Positions 15,827 through 25,395 of a DNA stretch of 64,000 nt are shown piece after piece. The DNA is taken from positions 1 through 64,000 of the forward strand of contig NZ_FOTF01000018.1 of assembly GCF_900114485.1 (NCBI RefSeq). The letters run 5' to 3'. The notes beneath the pieces are model-generated. The model saw only the letters and a list, made by a program, of their open reading frames with translations, searched no databases and had not been told where the DNA came from. Source of the stretch: Loktanella salsilacus. GTDB lineage: Bacteria; Pseudomonadota; Alphaproteobacteria; Rhodobacterales; Rhodobacteraceae. The position numbers and the translations under genes were made by a program. The stretch's first letter is position 1. Every line of letters starts with the position of its first letter.

Positions 15827-16750
15827 ATGAGCGAGCCGATAGCCCTGCTGGGCATCGGCAAGATTGCCCGCGATCAGCACATACCGGCGATTGCCGCATC
15901 GAATGCCTTTGCGCTGGCGGCCACGGTCAGCCGGTCGGGCGGTGTGGACGGCGTTGAAAACCATGACGACATTGCGGGTTTGCTTACGGCGCGTCCGGAT
16001 ATCCGCGCGGTGTCGCTGTGTATGCCGCCAGTGCCACGCTTTGACATCGCCATGGCCGCGCTGGCGGCAGGCAAGCATGTCATGCTGGAAAAGCCCCCGG
16101 GCGCCACAGTGTCAGAGGTGCTTAAGCTTGAGCGCCTTGCCCGCGCCAAGGGTGTGACCCTGTTCGCGACATGGCATTCGCGCCATGCCGCTGGCGTCGC
16201 GCAGGCCCGCGCCTATCTGCGTGATGCGCAGATCAAACATGTGCAGATCGACTGGAAAGAGGACGTGCGCCGCTGGCATCCGGGACAAGACTGGATCTGG
16301 CAGGCGGGCGGCCTTGGGGTGTTCGATCCTGGCATCAACGCTTTGTCGATTATGACGGAAATCCTACCAAACCCGGTGCATCTAACCGGGGCCACGCTGG
16401 CGTTCCCGGAAAACCGCGACACGCCGATTGCCGCCGATCTGGCCTTTGCCGGGCCCGCTGGCATGCGTGTCGCTGCTGTTTTCGACTGGCGCCAAGAAGG
16501 CCCGCAAGGCTGGAATATTACCGTTGATACCACGCAGGGCCAGTTGCGCCTGACGGACGGGGGTGCGACGTTGCACATCGACGGCATGGCGCAGAAAAAG
16601 GACGGGCTTGGGGAATATCCGGGCCTGTATCATCGCTTTGCCGAATTGATCGAGGCGGGTCAGTCCGACGTGGACGTCAGCCCGCTGCAACATGTTGCAG
16701 ACGCGTTTCTGCTGGGCCGCCGCGATGTCGTGGAGGCTTTTGAAGACTGA
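15827..16750 (+). CDS. Gfo/Idh/MocA sugar dehydrogenase (L-arabinose/D-galactose 1-dehydrogenase type)
   Basis: A 307-residue NAD(P)-dependent oxidoreductase. The Rossmann motif is IALLGIGKIARDQHIPA at residues 5-21, and the family motif EKPPGATVSE supplies the conserved Lys/Pro turn. It probably oxidises the aldose to its lactone as the first step of the pathway. I chose ATG 15827 because the Rossmann fold then begins at the usual distance. GTG 15773, preceded by GAGG and overlapping the dehydratase stop, would add 18 residues and is a real alternative. It sits 15 bases before the aldehyde dehydrogenase gene. Confidence 0.83.
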   Translation: MSEPIALLGIGKIARDQHIPAIAASNAFALAATVSRSGGVDGVENHDDIAGLLTARPDIRAVSLCMPPVPRFDIAMAALAAGKHVMLEKPPGATVSEVLKLERLARAKGVTLFATWHSRHAAGVAQARAYLRDAQIKHVQIDWKEDVRRWHPGQDWIWQAGGLGVFDPGINALSIMTEILPNPVHLTGATLAFPENRDTPIAADLAFAGPAGMRVAAVFDWRQEGPQGWNITVDTTQGQLRLTDGGATLHIDGMAQKKDGLGEYPGLYHRFAELIEAGQSDVDVSPLQHVADAFLLGRRDVVEAFED

Positions 16751-16765
16751 TTTATAGGACACGAT

Positions 16766-18280
16766 ATGACCGCATTGACCGGACAGCATTACATCAACGG
16801 CGCTTGGACGGTGGGCGGGACGACGTTCCAGTCCGATCCGGTCAGCGGCGATCCGGTCACGGTTTATTGCGGCGGCGCGGCGGAAATCGACGCGGCGATG
16901 CAGGCGGCAGAGGCGGCTTTTGCCACATATGGTTGGACCAGCCGCGAAGACCGCGCAGGCTTGCTCGATGCGATTGCCGACGAGATTGACGCACGCGGCG
17001 ATGATCTAACAGCCTATGGCAGCGCCGAGACTGGCCTGCCTGCCGCCCGCTTGAACGGCGAGCGGGGGCGGACTTGCGGGCAGCTACGTCTGTTTGCTGA
17101 TCATATCCGCAAGGGCGCGTTTCTGGACCGCCGCTTTGATCCCGCACTGCCGGACCGTGCGCCGCTGCCGCGCCCTGATCTGCGGATGATCCAGCGCCCG
17201 CTTGGCCCGGTGGGCGTGTTTGGCGCGTCGAACTTCCCGCTCGCGTTCTCGACCGCTGGCGGCGACACGGCGGCCGCCCTCGCCGCTGGATGTCCGGTGG
17301 TTTACAAAGGCCACCCCGGCCACCCCGCAACCGGGGAAATCGTGGCGCAAGCCATCGCCGCCGCGGTTCAAAAGACAGGCATGCCCAAGGGCACCTTTGG
17401 CTTTGTGCAGTCCAATACAAACGCAGCAGGCGAGGCGCTGGTCCAGCACCCGCTGACCCGCGCCGTGGGCTTTACCGGGTCTTATCGCGGCGGCAAGGCG
17501 CTGTTCGATCTGGCGATGGCACGGCCAGAGCCGATCCCGTTCTTTGGCGAGCTTGGCGCGATCAACCCCGTCTTTATCCTGCCCGCCGCTGCCACAGCGC
17601 GTGCCGCTGCTATCGGCACTGGCTGGGCCGGATCGCTGACGATGGGAGTGGGCCAGTTCTGCACCAACCCCGGCGTTGTCGTGGTGCCTGACGCCCAGGC
17701 AGACGCCTTTATCGGCGCAGCGCAGGACGCACTGGCACAGGTCGCGCCCACCCCGATGCTGACGGGCGGCACGGCAGAAGGTTACCGCGCGGGCGTGGCG
17801 CAGGCGGCGTCGCATGCCAGCGTGCAGACCTGCCTGAATGCCGGCGGCACAGGGCGCGAAGGCGGTCCGGCGCTGTTCGTCGTCGCGGGCACCGATTGGC
17901 TGGCAAACCCCGATTTGGCGGCAGAGATGTTCGGCCCCGCTGGCATTGTCATTCGCGCCAAAGATCAGGGCGAAGTGCATCAGATCGCGCAGGCTTTGCA
18001 TGGTCAGCTGACCTGCACCTTGCAGATGGACGACGCCGATCTGGACGCCGCCCGCGCGCTTGTGCCCGTGCTGGAACGCAAAGCGGGCCGTTTGTTGGTC
18101 AACGCCTTCCCGACCGGGGTAGAGGTGGCAGACAGCATGGTCCACGGTGGCCCGTTCCCGGCCAGCACGAACTTTGGCGCGACGTCCGTCGGAACGCTGG
18201 CGATCCGCCGCTTTACTCGCCCGGTGTGCTATCAGGACATGCCGCAGGCCTTGCTGCCGCAGGACTTGCAGGACCAGTAA
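16766..18280 (+). CDS. 2-oxoglutarate semialdehyde dehydrogenase
   Basis: A 504-residue NAD(P)-dependent aldehyde dehydrogenase of the KgsADH type, the last step of non-phosphorylative pentose or hydroxyproline catabolism, giving 2-oxoglutarate. Visible motifs are the cofactor-binding PLGPVGVFGASNFPLAFS, the general base in FFGELGAINPVF and the catalytic Cys in GVGQFCTNPG. Length is normal for this branch. Its place as third gene after the dehydratase and dehydrogenase supports the assignment. The next gene, ackA, converges on it with a gap of about 20 bases. Confidence 0.87.
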   Translation: MTALTGQHYINGAWTVGGTTFQSDPVSGDPVTVYCGGAAEIDAAMQAAEAAFATYGWTSREDRAGLLDAIADEIDARGDDLTAYGSAETGLPAARLNGERGRTCGQLRLFADHIRKGAFLDRRFDPALPDRAPLPRPDLRMIQRPLGPVGVFGASNFPLAFSTAGGDTAAALAAGCPVVYKGHPGHPATGEIVAQAIAAAVQKTGMPKGTFGFVQSNTNAAGEALVQHPLTRAVGFTGSYRGGKALFDLAMARPEPIPFFGELGAINPVFILPAAATARAAAIGTGWAGSLTMGVGQFCTNPGVVVVPDAQADAFIGAAQDALAQVAPTPMLTGGTAEGYRAGVAQAASHASVQTCLNAGGTGREGGPALFVVAGTDWLANPDLAAEMFGPAGIVIRAKDQGEVHQIAQALHGQLTCTLQMDDADLDAARALVPVLERKAGRLLVNAFPTGVEVADSMVHGGPFPASTNFGATSVGTLAIRRFTRPVCYQDMPQALLPQDLQDQ

Positions 18281-18299
18281 AACGCGCCGCCGCTGGTGC

Positions 18300-19466
18300 C
18301 TAGGCCCAGCGGCGGGTCGCTTCGGCGATCACGATTTCTTCGTCGGTGGCGATGACCAGCACCTCTATCGCAGAGGTGTCCGTGGAAATGCGCTGGGCGT
18401 TTTCTGCGTTGGCCTCTGGGTCAATATCCACGCCCAGCCACGCCAGCCGTTCGCAAATCTGTGCGCGGACAAGGGCTGATCGTTCGCCGATCCCCGCGGT
18501 AAAGACGATCGCGTCCAGCCCGCCGTTCGCGGTGGCAAGCGCCGTCAGCTCGTTCGCGGCGCGGTAGCAGAACAGGTCGATGGCTTGGTGCGCCTGAGGC
18601 GCTGCGCTGGCCTGAAGCACGGCCATATCGGGGCTGATGCCGGACACGCCCAGCAGGCCGGATTGGGTATACAGCAGGGTTGAAAGCTGCGCGGCCGTCA
18701 TGCCCTTTGCGTCCATCAGATACAGCAGCACACCGGGATCAATCGCGCCGCAGCGCTGCCCCATCATCAAGCCGTCTAGCGCGGTGAACCCCATGCTGGT
18801 CGCGGTGCTGCGCCCCTTTGACAGCGCACACATGCTAGCCCCGTTGCCCAGATGGGCGACGACGACCTTGCCTTGCGCCCGGTCCGTGTAGTCAGGCAAG
18901 ACGCCTGCGATGTAATCATAGGACAGCCCGTGAAAGCCGTAGCGGATGACGCCGTCGTCCGTCATCGCGCGGGGCAGGGCAAAGAGTTGGGCAAGGCGGT
19001 CTTGGGTGCGGTGAAAGCTGGTGTCAAAGCAGGCCACTTGCGGCACCTTCGGCAGCAGCGCTGCAACCCGGCGAATGGCGGCAAGGTTATGCGGCTGATG
19101 CAGCGGCGCAAGCGGCACCAGATCGGTCAGGGTGTCCAGCACCTCTGGCGTGACCAGCGTTGGGGCCTTGAAGCTGCGCCCGCCATGCACGACGCGGTGC
19201 CCGACGGCGGTGATGGTGACGTCCGGAAATTGCCGCCCAAGCCAGCGCAGCAGGTCGGGGATCAGGGCATCGTGCTGGGCGTCCGGCTTGACCCCCATCG
19301 GTTGCGTCACGGGCTTGCCATCGTGGTCGGTCGCCGTGAAACGCGCTGCCGTGCCGATGCCTGCGATCTTGCCGCGCATCAGGGCAGGAAAATCGTCAGT
19401 GACGGGAAATAGCGCGAACTTAAGGCTGCTTGATCCCGCATTCAGCGTCAAAATCGCCTGTGTCAT
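18300..19466 (-). CDS. ackA: Acetate kinase
   Basis: A 388-residue kinase interconverting acetate plus ATP and acetyl phosphate. The N-terminal phosphate-binding signature ILTLNAGSSSLKFALF is clear, as are VGHRVVHGG, the catalytic-loop region RYGFHGLSYDY, HLGNGASMCAL and FTAGIGERSALVR. ATG 19466 is chosen because the signature then begins at residue 5. It overlaps the upstream phosphotransacetylase gene by four bases. The pair would handle acetyl phosphate or butyryl phosphate overflow, or acetate assimilation. Confidence 0.92.
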   Translation of the reverse strand: MTQAILTLNAGSSSLKFALFPVTDDFPALMRGKIAGIGTAARFTATDHDGKPVTQPMGVKPDAQHDALIPDLLRWLGRQFPDVTITAVGHRVVHGGRSFKAPTLVTPEVLDTLTDLVPLAPLHQPHNLAAIRRVAALLPKVPQVACFDTSFHRTQDRLAQLFALPRAMTDDGVIRYGFHGLSYDYIAGVLPDYTDRAQGKVVVAHLGNGASMCALSKGRSTATSMGFTALDGLMMGQRCGAIDPGVLLYLMDAKGMTAAQLSTLLYTQSGLLGVSGISPDMAVLQASAAPQAHQAIDLFCYRAANELTALATANGGLDAIVFTAGIGERSALVRAQICERLAWLGVDIDPEANAENAQRISTDTSAIEVLVIATDEEIVIAEATRRWA

Positions 19467-20380
19467 CCGATCACCAACCGTGCCAGCGCGCAGGATGCCA
19501 GCCGCGCCCAACTGTTATCAGCGCGGCTTGTCAGGATGATCGGCACCGATGCCCCCATGACCAAGCCTGCGGCCTGCGCCCCAGCAAGGTAGATCAGCTG
19601 CTTGGCCATCATGTTGCCGGACTCTAGATCGGGCGCGACAAGGATATCTGCATCCCCTGCGACCTGCGATACGATCCCCTTAGCGGTCGCGGATTCGGAT
19701 GAAATCGCGTTGTCAAACGCAAGCGGTCCGTCCAGCAGCCCGCCTGTGATCTGGCCGCGATCCGCCATCTTGCACAGCGCCGCCGCATGCAGGGTCGAGA
19801 TCATACGCGGGTTCACGGTTTCGACCGCCGCCAAAATCGCGACCTTGGGCAAGGCGACGCCAAGGGCATGGGCCAGATCAATGGCATTCTGCACGATGTC
19901 GCGCTTGGCAGACAGGTCCGGGTCCACGTTGATCGCGGCGTCCGTGATCAGCAGCGGCTTTGGATATGTTGGCACATCGAGGACGTAAATGTGGCTCATC
20001 CGGCGCTCTGTCCGCAGCCCGGCCGCGCTGTCGACAGCGGCGTCCATCAACTCGTCCGTGTGCAGTGCACCTTTCATCAAGGCGGCGACTTTGCCCGCGC
20101 GGGCAAGGGCGACGGCTGTGGCCGCAGCGGCGTGGCTGTGCGGGGCGTCGATGATTTCGATGCCGGTCAGGGACAGGCCTGCGTCCTGCGCTGTCGCCGT
20201 AATCTTAGCTGCGGGTCCAATCAGGACTGGCACGATGATACCGCGCGCCGCTGCGTCCAGCGCGCCGGTTAGGGATAAGGCATCGCAGGGGTGCACGACC
20301 CCAGTGCGGACCGGCGGCAAAGCGGCGCTGGCGTCGATCAAGCGGGCGTATTGGCTGGGCAGGGCGACGGTGCGAGGCAT
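19463..20380 (-). CDS. Phosphate acetyl/butyryltransferase
   Basis: A 305-residue enzyme of the phosphotransacetylase/phosphotransbutyrylase family (acyl-CoA plus phosphate to acyl phosphate plus CoA). Conserved blocks include KGALHTDELM, GLRTERRMSHIYVLD, DAAINVDPDL and the C-terminal VAPDLESGNMMAKQLIYLAGA. It lacks the N-terminal extension of long Pta. ATG 20380 gives a normal start; an upstream in-frame ATG would add 28 residues without family character. It is coupled to ackA (ATGA). Whether acetyl- or butyryl-CoA is preferred cannot be judged from the sequence. Confidence 0.87.
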   Translation of the reverse strand: MPRTVALPSQYARLIDASAALPPVRTGVVHPCDALSLTGALDAAARGIIVPVLIGPAAKITATAQDAGLSLTGIEIIDAPHSHAAAATAVALARAGKVAALMKGALHTDELMDAAVDSAAGLRTERRMSHIYVLDVPTYPKPLLITDAAINVDPDLSAKRDIVQNAIDLAHALGVALPKVAILAAVETVNPRMISTLHAAALCKMADRGQITGGLLDGPLAFDNAISSESATAKGIVSQVAGDADILVAPDLESGNMMAKQLIYLAGAQAAGLVMGASVPIILTSRADNSWARLASCALARLVIG

Positions 20381-20497
20381 TGAATATCCTTCGAAGCAGG
20401 GACGCAAAGGGCTCCTGTCCGTCTGATAGTCGTATCCCATGATTGGGGTGTTGATCCACATCAATCTTGACGCAAGGTGCGGGCAAATTGGCGGGGT

Positions 20498-21238
20498 TTA
20501 GCCAGTGATAAAAGCTGCGGCGCGGGCGACGATGATATCGCGGTCGTGATCCAGTGTGGCGACATGATAGGACCGTTCCAGCCAATGCAGCGTCACGTCC
20601 GAAGAGCCGACATCGCGCACGATGCGCAGGCCATTTTCGGGCGCAACAACATGGTCTTGGCGAGATTGAAAGACCAAGATCGGCTGTTTTAGATCTGGCA
20701 GCATCAGACCCGTTGCGCACGTCAGAATGAAACGCTCGCGCAGTGTTGCGGTGGGGATTTGATCGTAGCAAACCTCTTTGCGGTGCGGGTGCTGGATGTC
20801 GGATCCGATGCCGGGATGGAATGCGGTGGGCTGATCGGCAAAGAGTTTGGCGACCTGATCCGGCCGGTAAATGCCCGTGGAGCCGTTGATGGTGATCACC
20901 CGGTCAACGCGGTCCAGCAAGCGGATGGCAAGGTTCAGCGCAATCGTGCCGCCTAGCGACAGGCCTGCGACGACGACGTGATCGCAAGTGGTCCGCAAGG
21001 CATCGAGCGCAGCCTCGGCCGAGGCGAGCCAGTCGCGGTAACCGGTCCGCGCCAACGCCTGCGGCGTGTCACCATGGCCCGCCAGCAAGGGCACGCTGAC
21101 GCTTGCGCCAGTGGCCGCGTGAATGGCGTGGCCGACATAGGCGACGCTTTGCGGTGTGCTGGTGAAACCATGCAGCAGCAGCACCCCCGTGGTCGATCCC
21201 TTCAGATGAAACGGTCGGGGATCGGTGTCGTAATCCAT
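20498..21238 (-). CDS. Alpha/beta hydrolase, carboxylesterase (Est30-like)
   Basis: A 246-residue cytoplasmic alpha/beta hydrolase. The oxyanion region is VLLLHGFTSTPQS, the nucleophile elbow GLSLGG, the acid lies in VFQSRQDHVV and the catalytic His in SYHVATLDHD. The pattern matches thermostable carboxylesterases of the Est30 group. It lies 117 bases upstream of the phosphotransacetylase gene in the same direction, so joint transcription is possible. The natural ester substrate is unknown. Confidence 0.85.
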   Translation of the reverse strand: MDYDTDPRPFHLKGSTTGVLLLHGFTSTPQSVAYVGHAIHAATGASVSVPLLAGHGDTPQALARTGYRDWLASAEAALDALRTTCDHVVVAGLSLGGTIALNLAIRLLDRVDRVITINGSTGIYRPDQVAKLFADQPTAFHPGIGSDIQHPHRKEVCYDQIPTATLRERFILTCATGLMLPDLKQPILVFQSRQDHVVAPENGLRIVRDVGSSDVTLHWLERSYHVATLDHDRDIIVARAAAFITG

Positions 21239-21349
21239 CGGCTTTTACACTCGCAGCGGCTATTGCTGGATCATAAGACGCAGGATTGGTGCGGCGCTCA
21301 AATAGGGTTGTGTGATCGGGTGATCGTAGAATTGGATCACCCGCGACCG

Positions 21350-22228
21350 CTATTTAGGAAAGCTGTCGCGGAAGGCTTGCAGCAGCTTGGTATCGACGAC
21401 GCGGCTCCATGCCATTGAGATGGTCAGTTGCGGGGTCCAATCGGGGACCGGCAAGATGGTCAAAGCGGCGGGCAGGCTGTCTGCGGCACTGATCGGATAG
21501 AAGGTCAAACCGCGCCCGTCGGCGACCCGCTGAAAGATAACCTGCACATCCCACGCCTCGTCCACGACGTGCGGGGTCAGGCCGGGCGCAAGGAACGCAG
21601 CGTCAAGAAGGGCGCGAAAGGACCGCCAGTTTTCGCGCACACCCATGACGAAATCGCTGCCGCGCAGGGTATCCAGCGTCACGGCGTGGACATCGCGGGG
21701 CACGACGACCCCGATCTGTGTTGACCAGACCGGCTGCTGCGCGACCTCTGGGTCTTGCACGCTGTCGTGGGACAGCAAAAAGCCGATGTCGATCTTTCCG
21801 GTTTTAAGGTTCCGCATCATGGCGTCGGTCGACATCACGTGCATTTCGACCTGGCAGCCCGGATAGCGTTTGTGAAAGCGGTCCAGCCCGGCAGAGATCT
21901 GGGCAGAAGTCGCAAGCGCCGAATATCCCACGATAATATGTCCACGCGCCCCAAGCTCGTTCTGGCGGGATGCGCGGATGGTGCGTTCAAAAGTGGCCAG
22001 CGTCAGGCGGGCATCATCCAGAAAAACCCGCCCGGCATCGGTGATTTCAAACACGCCGGCAGAACGCAGGAAGATGGCAAAGCCTAGATCCTTTTCCGTG
22101 TCCTGGATGGTCTTGCTGACGGCTGGTTGTGCGATATTCAGCGCCTCGGCGGCGGAGCGAAACCCGCCAGCATCGGCGACGGCAATCGTATAGCGCAGGT
22201 GACGGATGCCTATGCGGGTCGGACCCAT
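21350..22228 (-). CDS. LysR-family transcriptional regulator
   Basis: A 292-residue regulator. The HTH lies in residues 8-60 (RHLRYTIAVADAGGFRSAAEALNIAQPAVSKTI) and a ligand-binding domain fills the rest, with GHIIVGYSALATSAQI at the hinge. It diverges from the TRAP transporter operon, and a TATTCTGAATA palindrome lies just upstream of its start. It most likely controls that transporter in response to the transported acid or a derivative. The inducer is not predictable. Confidence 0.87.
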   Translation of the reverse strand: MGPTRIGIRHLRYTIAVADAGGFRSAAEALNIAQPAVSKTIQDTEKDLGFAIFLRSAGVFEITDAGRVFLDDARLTLATFERTIRASRQNELGARGHIIVGYSALATSAQISAGLDRFHKRYPGCQVEMHVMSTDAMMRNLKTGKIDIGFLLSHDSVQDPEVAQQPVWSTQIGVVVPRDVHAVTLDTLRGSDFVMGVRENWRSFRALLDAAFLAPGLTPHVVDEAWDVQVIFQRVADGRGLTFYPISAADSLPAALTILPVPDWTPQLTISMAWSRVVDTKLLQAFRDSFPK

Positions 22229-22241
22229 CGCGTTCTCCGAT

Positions 22242-22254
22242 TATATTCTGAATA
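22242..22254. promoter_or_regulatory. Candidate LysR box between regulator and TRAP operon
   Basis: TATTCTGAATA (22244-22254) is a perfect palindrome with a one-base centre, and T22242 to A22254 fits the T-N11-A LysR rule. It lies 14-26 bases before the LysR start and about 120 bases before dctQ, which suits autorepression plus activation of the transporter. Confidence 0.5.
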
Positions 22255-22375
22255 CCGGACCGATAACGAAGTGCGATCACCCGATCAAGCTTTGCGATTT
22301 GAAGTGGGCGGGTCCGTGCGGAATGCTGTGGTAAGGCGCAGGAGATCAGGAGGGTCAAATGCGCAGGGAGGATCT

Positions 22376-22888
22376 ATGGACCGTGCATTTCGCAAACTGA
22401 CCCATGGGCTGATGCTTGTCGGCGGCTTGGGTATCATTCTGATGATGCTGAACATCACACTCGATGTCATTCTAAAGGTGTTTTGGAACGCCCCAATCCA
22501 AGGCACGGTCGAGATTTCGTCATATTATTATATGGTTGCGATCGTCATGCTGCCGATGGCCATGGTGGAATATGATGATGAGCAGATCAGTGTGGATCTG
22601 TTGTTTAACCATTTCCCTAGCTGGCTCAAGCGGACATGTCTGATGATCACATTCGTCGCCACGGCGGTGATGTTGTCGGTCATGACCTGGCGCACCGGGC
22701 TAGACGCCGTGCGCGCATTCAAGGTGGGCGAGGTTGTCATGGGCAGCCGCGAAATCATCGTCTGGCCCGCCCGCTGCATGTTGCCGCTGGGCTTTGGTCT
22801 GGCGGCTGTCGCGGCCGTCTTGCGGGCGGTCATGCTATTGCGCGGCCGCCCTGTCACGAAACTTCATGATTTGGATTCCGCAGCATGA
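22376..22888 (+). CDS. dctQ: TRAP transporter small permease (DctQ type)
   Basis: A 170-residue inner-membrane subunit with four hydrophobic helices, in the usual DctQ layout: helix 1 around residues 12-35, then GTVEISSYYYMVAIVMLPMA with the family Glu in helix 2. ATG 22376 is preceded by GGGAGGATCT, a good ribosome site; longer in-frame starts would overlap the divergent regulator. It overlaps the large permease gene by ATGA. The set is an Na+- or H+-driven high-affinity importer for an organic acid. Confidence 0.87.
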   Translation: MDRAFRKLTHGLMLVGGLGIILMMLNITLDVILKVFWNAPIQGTVEISSYYYMVAIVMLPMAMVEYDDEQISVDLLFNHFPSWLKRTCLMITFVATAVMLSVMTWRTGLDAVRAFKVGEVVMGSREIIVWPARCMLPLGFGLAAVAAVLRAVMLLRGRPVTKLHDLDSAA

Positions 22889-24195
22889 GCATGTTGACCA
22901 TCGGTTGGATCGGGGTCGCGAGCCTTTTCGGTCTGCTTGCCCTGCGCATGTCCATCGGCATCGCCCTGATGATCGTGTCGTTCATTGGCATTTCGGTCAT
23001 GCTGAACACAACGGCGGCCTTTGGGATCGTCAGCGCGCTGCCCTTCAGCTTTATCGGGGACTGGTCCCTGACGGCGATCCCGATGTTTTTGCTGATGGGG
23101 TTTATTGCGGCGAATACGGGCCTGACCACGGGCGCGTTTGATCTGTTAAAGTTGCTGCTGGCCCGTGTGCCCGGCGGGCTTGCATCGGCCAGCGTCGGGG
23201 CCTGCGGGCTGTTCGCCGCGGCCTCTGGATCCAGCATCGCCACGACCGCCGCCATGTCGCGGATCGCTGTGCCGGAAATGCTGCGGGCAAAGTATCACCC
23301 ATCGCTTGCGACGGGCGTGGTTGCCGCCTCTGGGACGCTGGGATCATTGATCCCGCCGTCGATCCTGATGGTGCTTTACGGTATTTTCACAGAGCAATCG
23401 ATCGGCCAGTTGTTCATTGCTGGCGTCATCCCGGGCATCATTTCGGCCCTGATTTACATGGGGATGATCACGGTGCGCTGCACCTTGAACCCGGATCTTG
23501 CCCCGCGTAGCACGGATGCCTTCGACGCGTCCAAGTTCCTGCGCCTGCTGTGGTCGGTCTGGCCGTTCCCGGTGCTGATCATGGGCGTGCTTGGCGGCAT
23601 CTTTGGCGGCTTTTTCACCCCGACCGAGGCGGGCGGGGTCGGCGCGACGCTGGCCATTATCATCGCACTTTTGCGCCGCAGCCTGACATGGGAGGCGATG
23701 CGCGACGCCATCCGGCAAACCGTCGTGGCGACGTCGTCGATCTTTTTTCTGTCCATCGGTGCCATCATGTTCACCCGCTTTATGGGGCTGTCGGGCGTGC
23801 CGCGCGCGCTGACGGACGCGATGCTGTCGGTGTCTGACAACAAGATTGTTATCATTCTGATGGTCGCCGGACTGTTCGTAATCCTTGGCATGGTGATCGA
23901 TTCCATTGGCCTGATGCTGCTGACACTGCCAGTCCTGCTGCCGGTTTTGGAAGGCGCTGACATCAACCTGATCTGGTTCGGCATCATCACGATCAAACTG
24001 CTTGAAATTGGCCTTGTGACGCCGCCCGTTGGTCTGAACCTTTACGTCCTGCACTCTGCCCTGTCGGGCAAGGTCAAGCTGGGCGACATCATTTCCGGGA
24101 CAACATGGTTCATCGCGATGGACATGCTGACCCTGATCCTGCTGATCGCATTCCCCGCGCTTAGCCTGTTCCTGCCATCCTTGATGGCGAACTGA
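22885..24195 (+). CDS. dctM: TRAP transporter large permease (DctM type)
   Basis: A 436-residue membrane protein with about 12 hydrophobic helices, the transport channel of the TRAP system. Typical blocks are IPMFLLMGFIAANTGL, SGSSIATTAAMSRIAVPEM, SGTLGSLIPPSILMVLYG, TPTEAGGVGA and LEIGLVTPPVGLNLYV. Length is normal for the family. It is coupled to dctQ and 38 bases upstream of dctP. Confidence 0.92.
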   Translation: MSMLTIGWIGVASLFGLLALRMSIGIALMIVSFIGISVMLNTTAAFGIVSALPFSFIGDWSLTAIPMFLLMGFIAANTGLTTGAFDLLKLLLARVPGGLASASVGACGLFAAASGSSIATTAAMSRIAVPEMLRAKYHPSLATGVVAASGTLGSLIPPSILMVLYGIFTEQSIGQLFIAGVIPGIISALIYMGMITVRCTLNPDLAPRSTDAFDASKFLRLLWSVWPFPVLIMGVLGGIFGGFFTPTEAGGVGATLAIIIALLRRSLTWEAMRDAIRQTVVATSSIFFLSIGAIMFTRFMGLSGVPRALTDAMLSVSDNKIVIILMVAGLFVILGMVIDSIGLMLLTLPVLLPVLEGADINLIWFGIITIKLLEIGLVTPPVGLNLYVLHSALSGKVKLGDIISGTTWFIAMDMLTLILLIAFPALSLFLPSLMAN

Positions 24196-24233
24196 ACCAC
24201 ACAACCACTGCACGTTCCAAAGGGAGGAAACCT

Positions 24234-25370
24234 GTGAACATGACGTCCATTCTGAAATCCACGGTCGTCGCACTTGCGGCCATGACAACGACCATGACCA
24301 CCGCCGCATCGGCCGAGAGCTATAACGCGAACCATTTCTTTGCCGAACGCCATTCGATGGTGCGCGGCCCCTACGTTGAGTTTGCGAAAAAGGTCGCAGA
24401 GGAAACCAACGGAGAGATTGATTTTACAGTCTTTTCAGCCGGCTCGCTGCTGCCGCCCGCATCGTCGCTGCAAGGCGTGCGTGACGGCGTCGCGCAGGTC
24501 ACCTATCACGCGGGCACCTATACGCCGTCTGAATTGCCAATTGATAACCTGATTGGCAACATGGCGTTCTATAATACAGACCCGCTGGTCATGGCTTTTG
24601 CTTCGACTGAATTCGGCCTGACCAATGCTGAACAGCAGGCGGAATGGAAAGCGAACGGCGTTGTCTATGGCGGCGGTTATTCGACTTCTGAATATTTCAT
24701 GCAGTGCAATACCCCGATCCGCACGTTGGAAGATATGCAAGGCAAGCGTTTGCGGATGGCTGGCGGCGCTTGGTCGCGTTTCGCTGAATTCGCCGGGGCG
24801 GTGCCTGTCTCTATTCCGTCAAGCGAGATGTATACCGGCCTTGATGCAGGGTCGCTTGATTGCGCCGTGGCTGCGGCCGATGCGCTGGACAGCTTTAGCC
24901 TGAAAGACGTCGTCACCGACATGAATACCCTTGCCATCGGCAATTACTATGCCGGGTTTGAATGGGGCTATAACGTGCCGTTCTGGCAATCCATCACACC
25001 TGAAAACCGCCGCGTGTTGTTCAACGAAATGGCCTATTATCTGGGCGAGCACCGCATCGCGTTCGACAAGGACGTCGAAGAGGCCGTCCAGTCCGCCAAG
25101 GACGGCGGCATGACGGTCGTTGACCCCGACGAGACGCTGACAAATGCACTGGCGGAATTCGTGGTCGCTGACGAAGCCACCTTGATTTCGACCGCCAAAG
25201 AGCGTGGCGTGGCAGACCCAGAGGCGATCTTGACCGCGTTCAAAGCGATCATCGATAAATGGGATGGACTGCTGGCGGATGTGGATACAACCGACGTTGA
25301 CGCCCTTGCAGCGCTGGCCCGCAGCGAAATCTATGACAAGATCGACGAAACAACTTACGGCGTGAATTGA
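24234..25370 (+). CDS. dctP: TRAP transporter substrate-binding protein (DctP type)
   Basis: A 378-residue periplasmic binding protein with a signal peptide (MNMTSILKSTVVALAAMTTT...ASA, about 26 residues). GTG 24234 is the likely start because GGAGG lies seven bases before it; ATG 24240 would be too far. Family segments include FSAGSLLPPASSLQGVRDGV, LEDMQGKRLRMAGGAW and SSEMYTGLDAGSLDCAV. The Arg in the RLRM region usually pairs with the substrate carboxylate. The ligand is unknown; the wide spread of this subfamily includes keto acids, aromatic acids and sugar acids. A terminator follows. Confidence 0.9.
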   Translation: MNMTSILKSTVVALAAMTTTMTTAASAESYNANHFFAERHSMVRGPYVEFAKKVAEETNGEIDFTVFSAGSLLPPASSLQGVRDGVAQVTYHAGTYTPSELPIDNLIGNMAFYNTDPLVMAFASTEFGLTNAEQQAEWKANGVVYGGGYSTSEYFMQCNTPIRTLEDMQGKRLRMAGGAWSRFAEFAGAVPVSIPSSEMYTGLDAGSLDCAVAAADALDSFSLKDVVTDMNTLAIGNYYAGFEWGYNVPFWQSITPENRRVLFNEMAYYLGEHRIAFDKDVEEAVQSAKDGGMTVVDPDETLTNALAEFVVADEATLISTAKERGVADPEAILTAFKAIIDKWDGLLADVDTTDVDALAALARSEIYDKIDETTYGVN

Positions 25371-25395
25371 TCGTTCATCGCCTTTGAGGTGACGC

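Noticed and set aside
23344-24309. 321-residue minus-strand frame opposite dctM
   Set aside because: His/Gln/Asp-rich antisense translation of membrane-helix codons; not credible as a protein.
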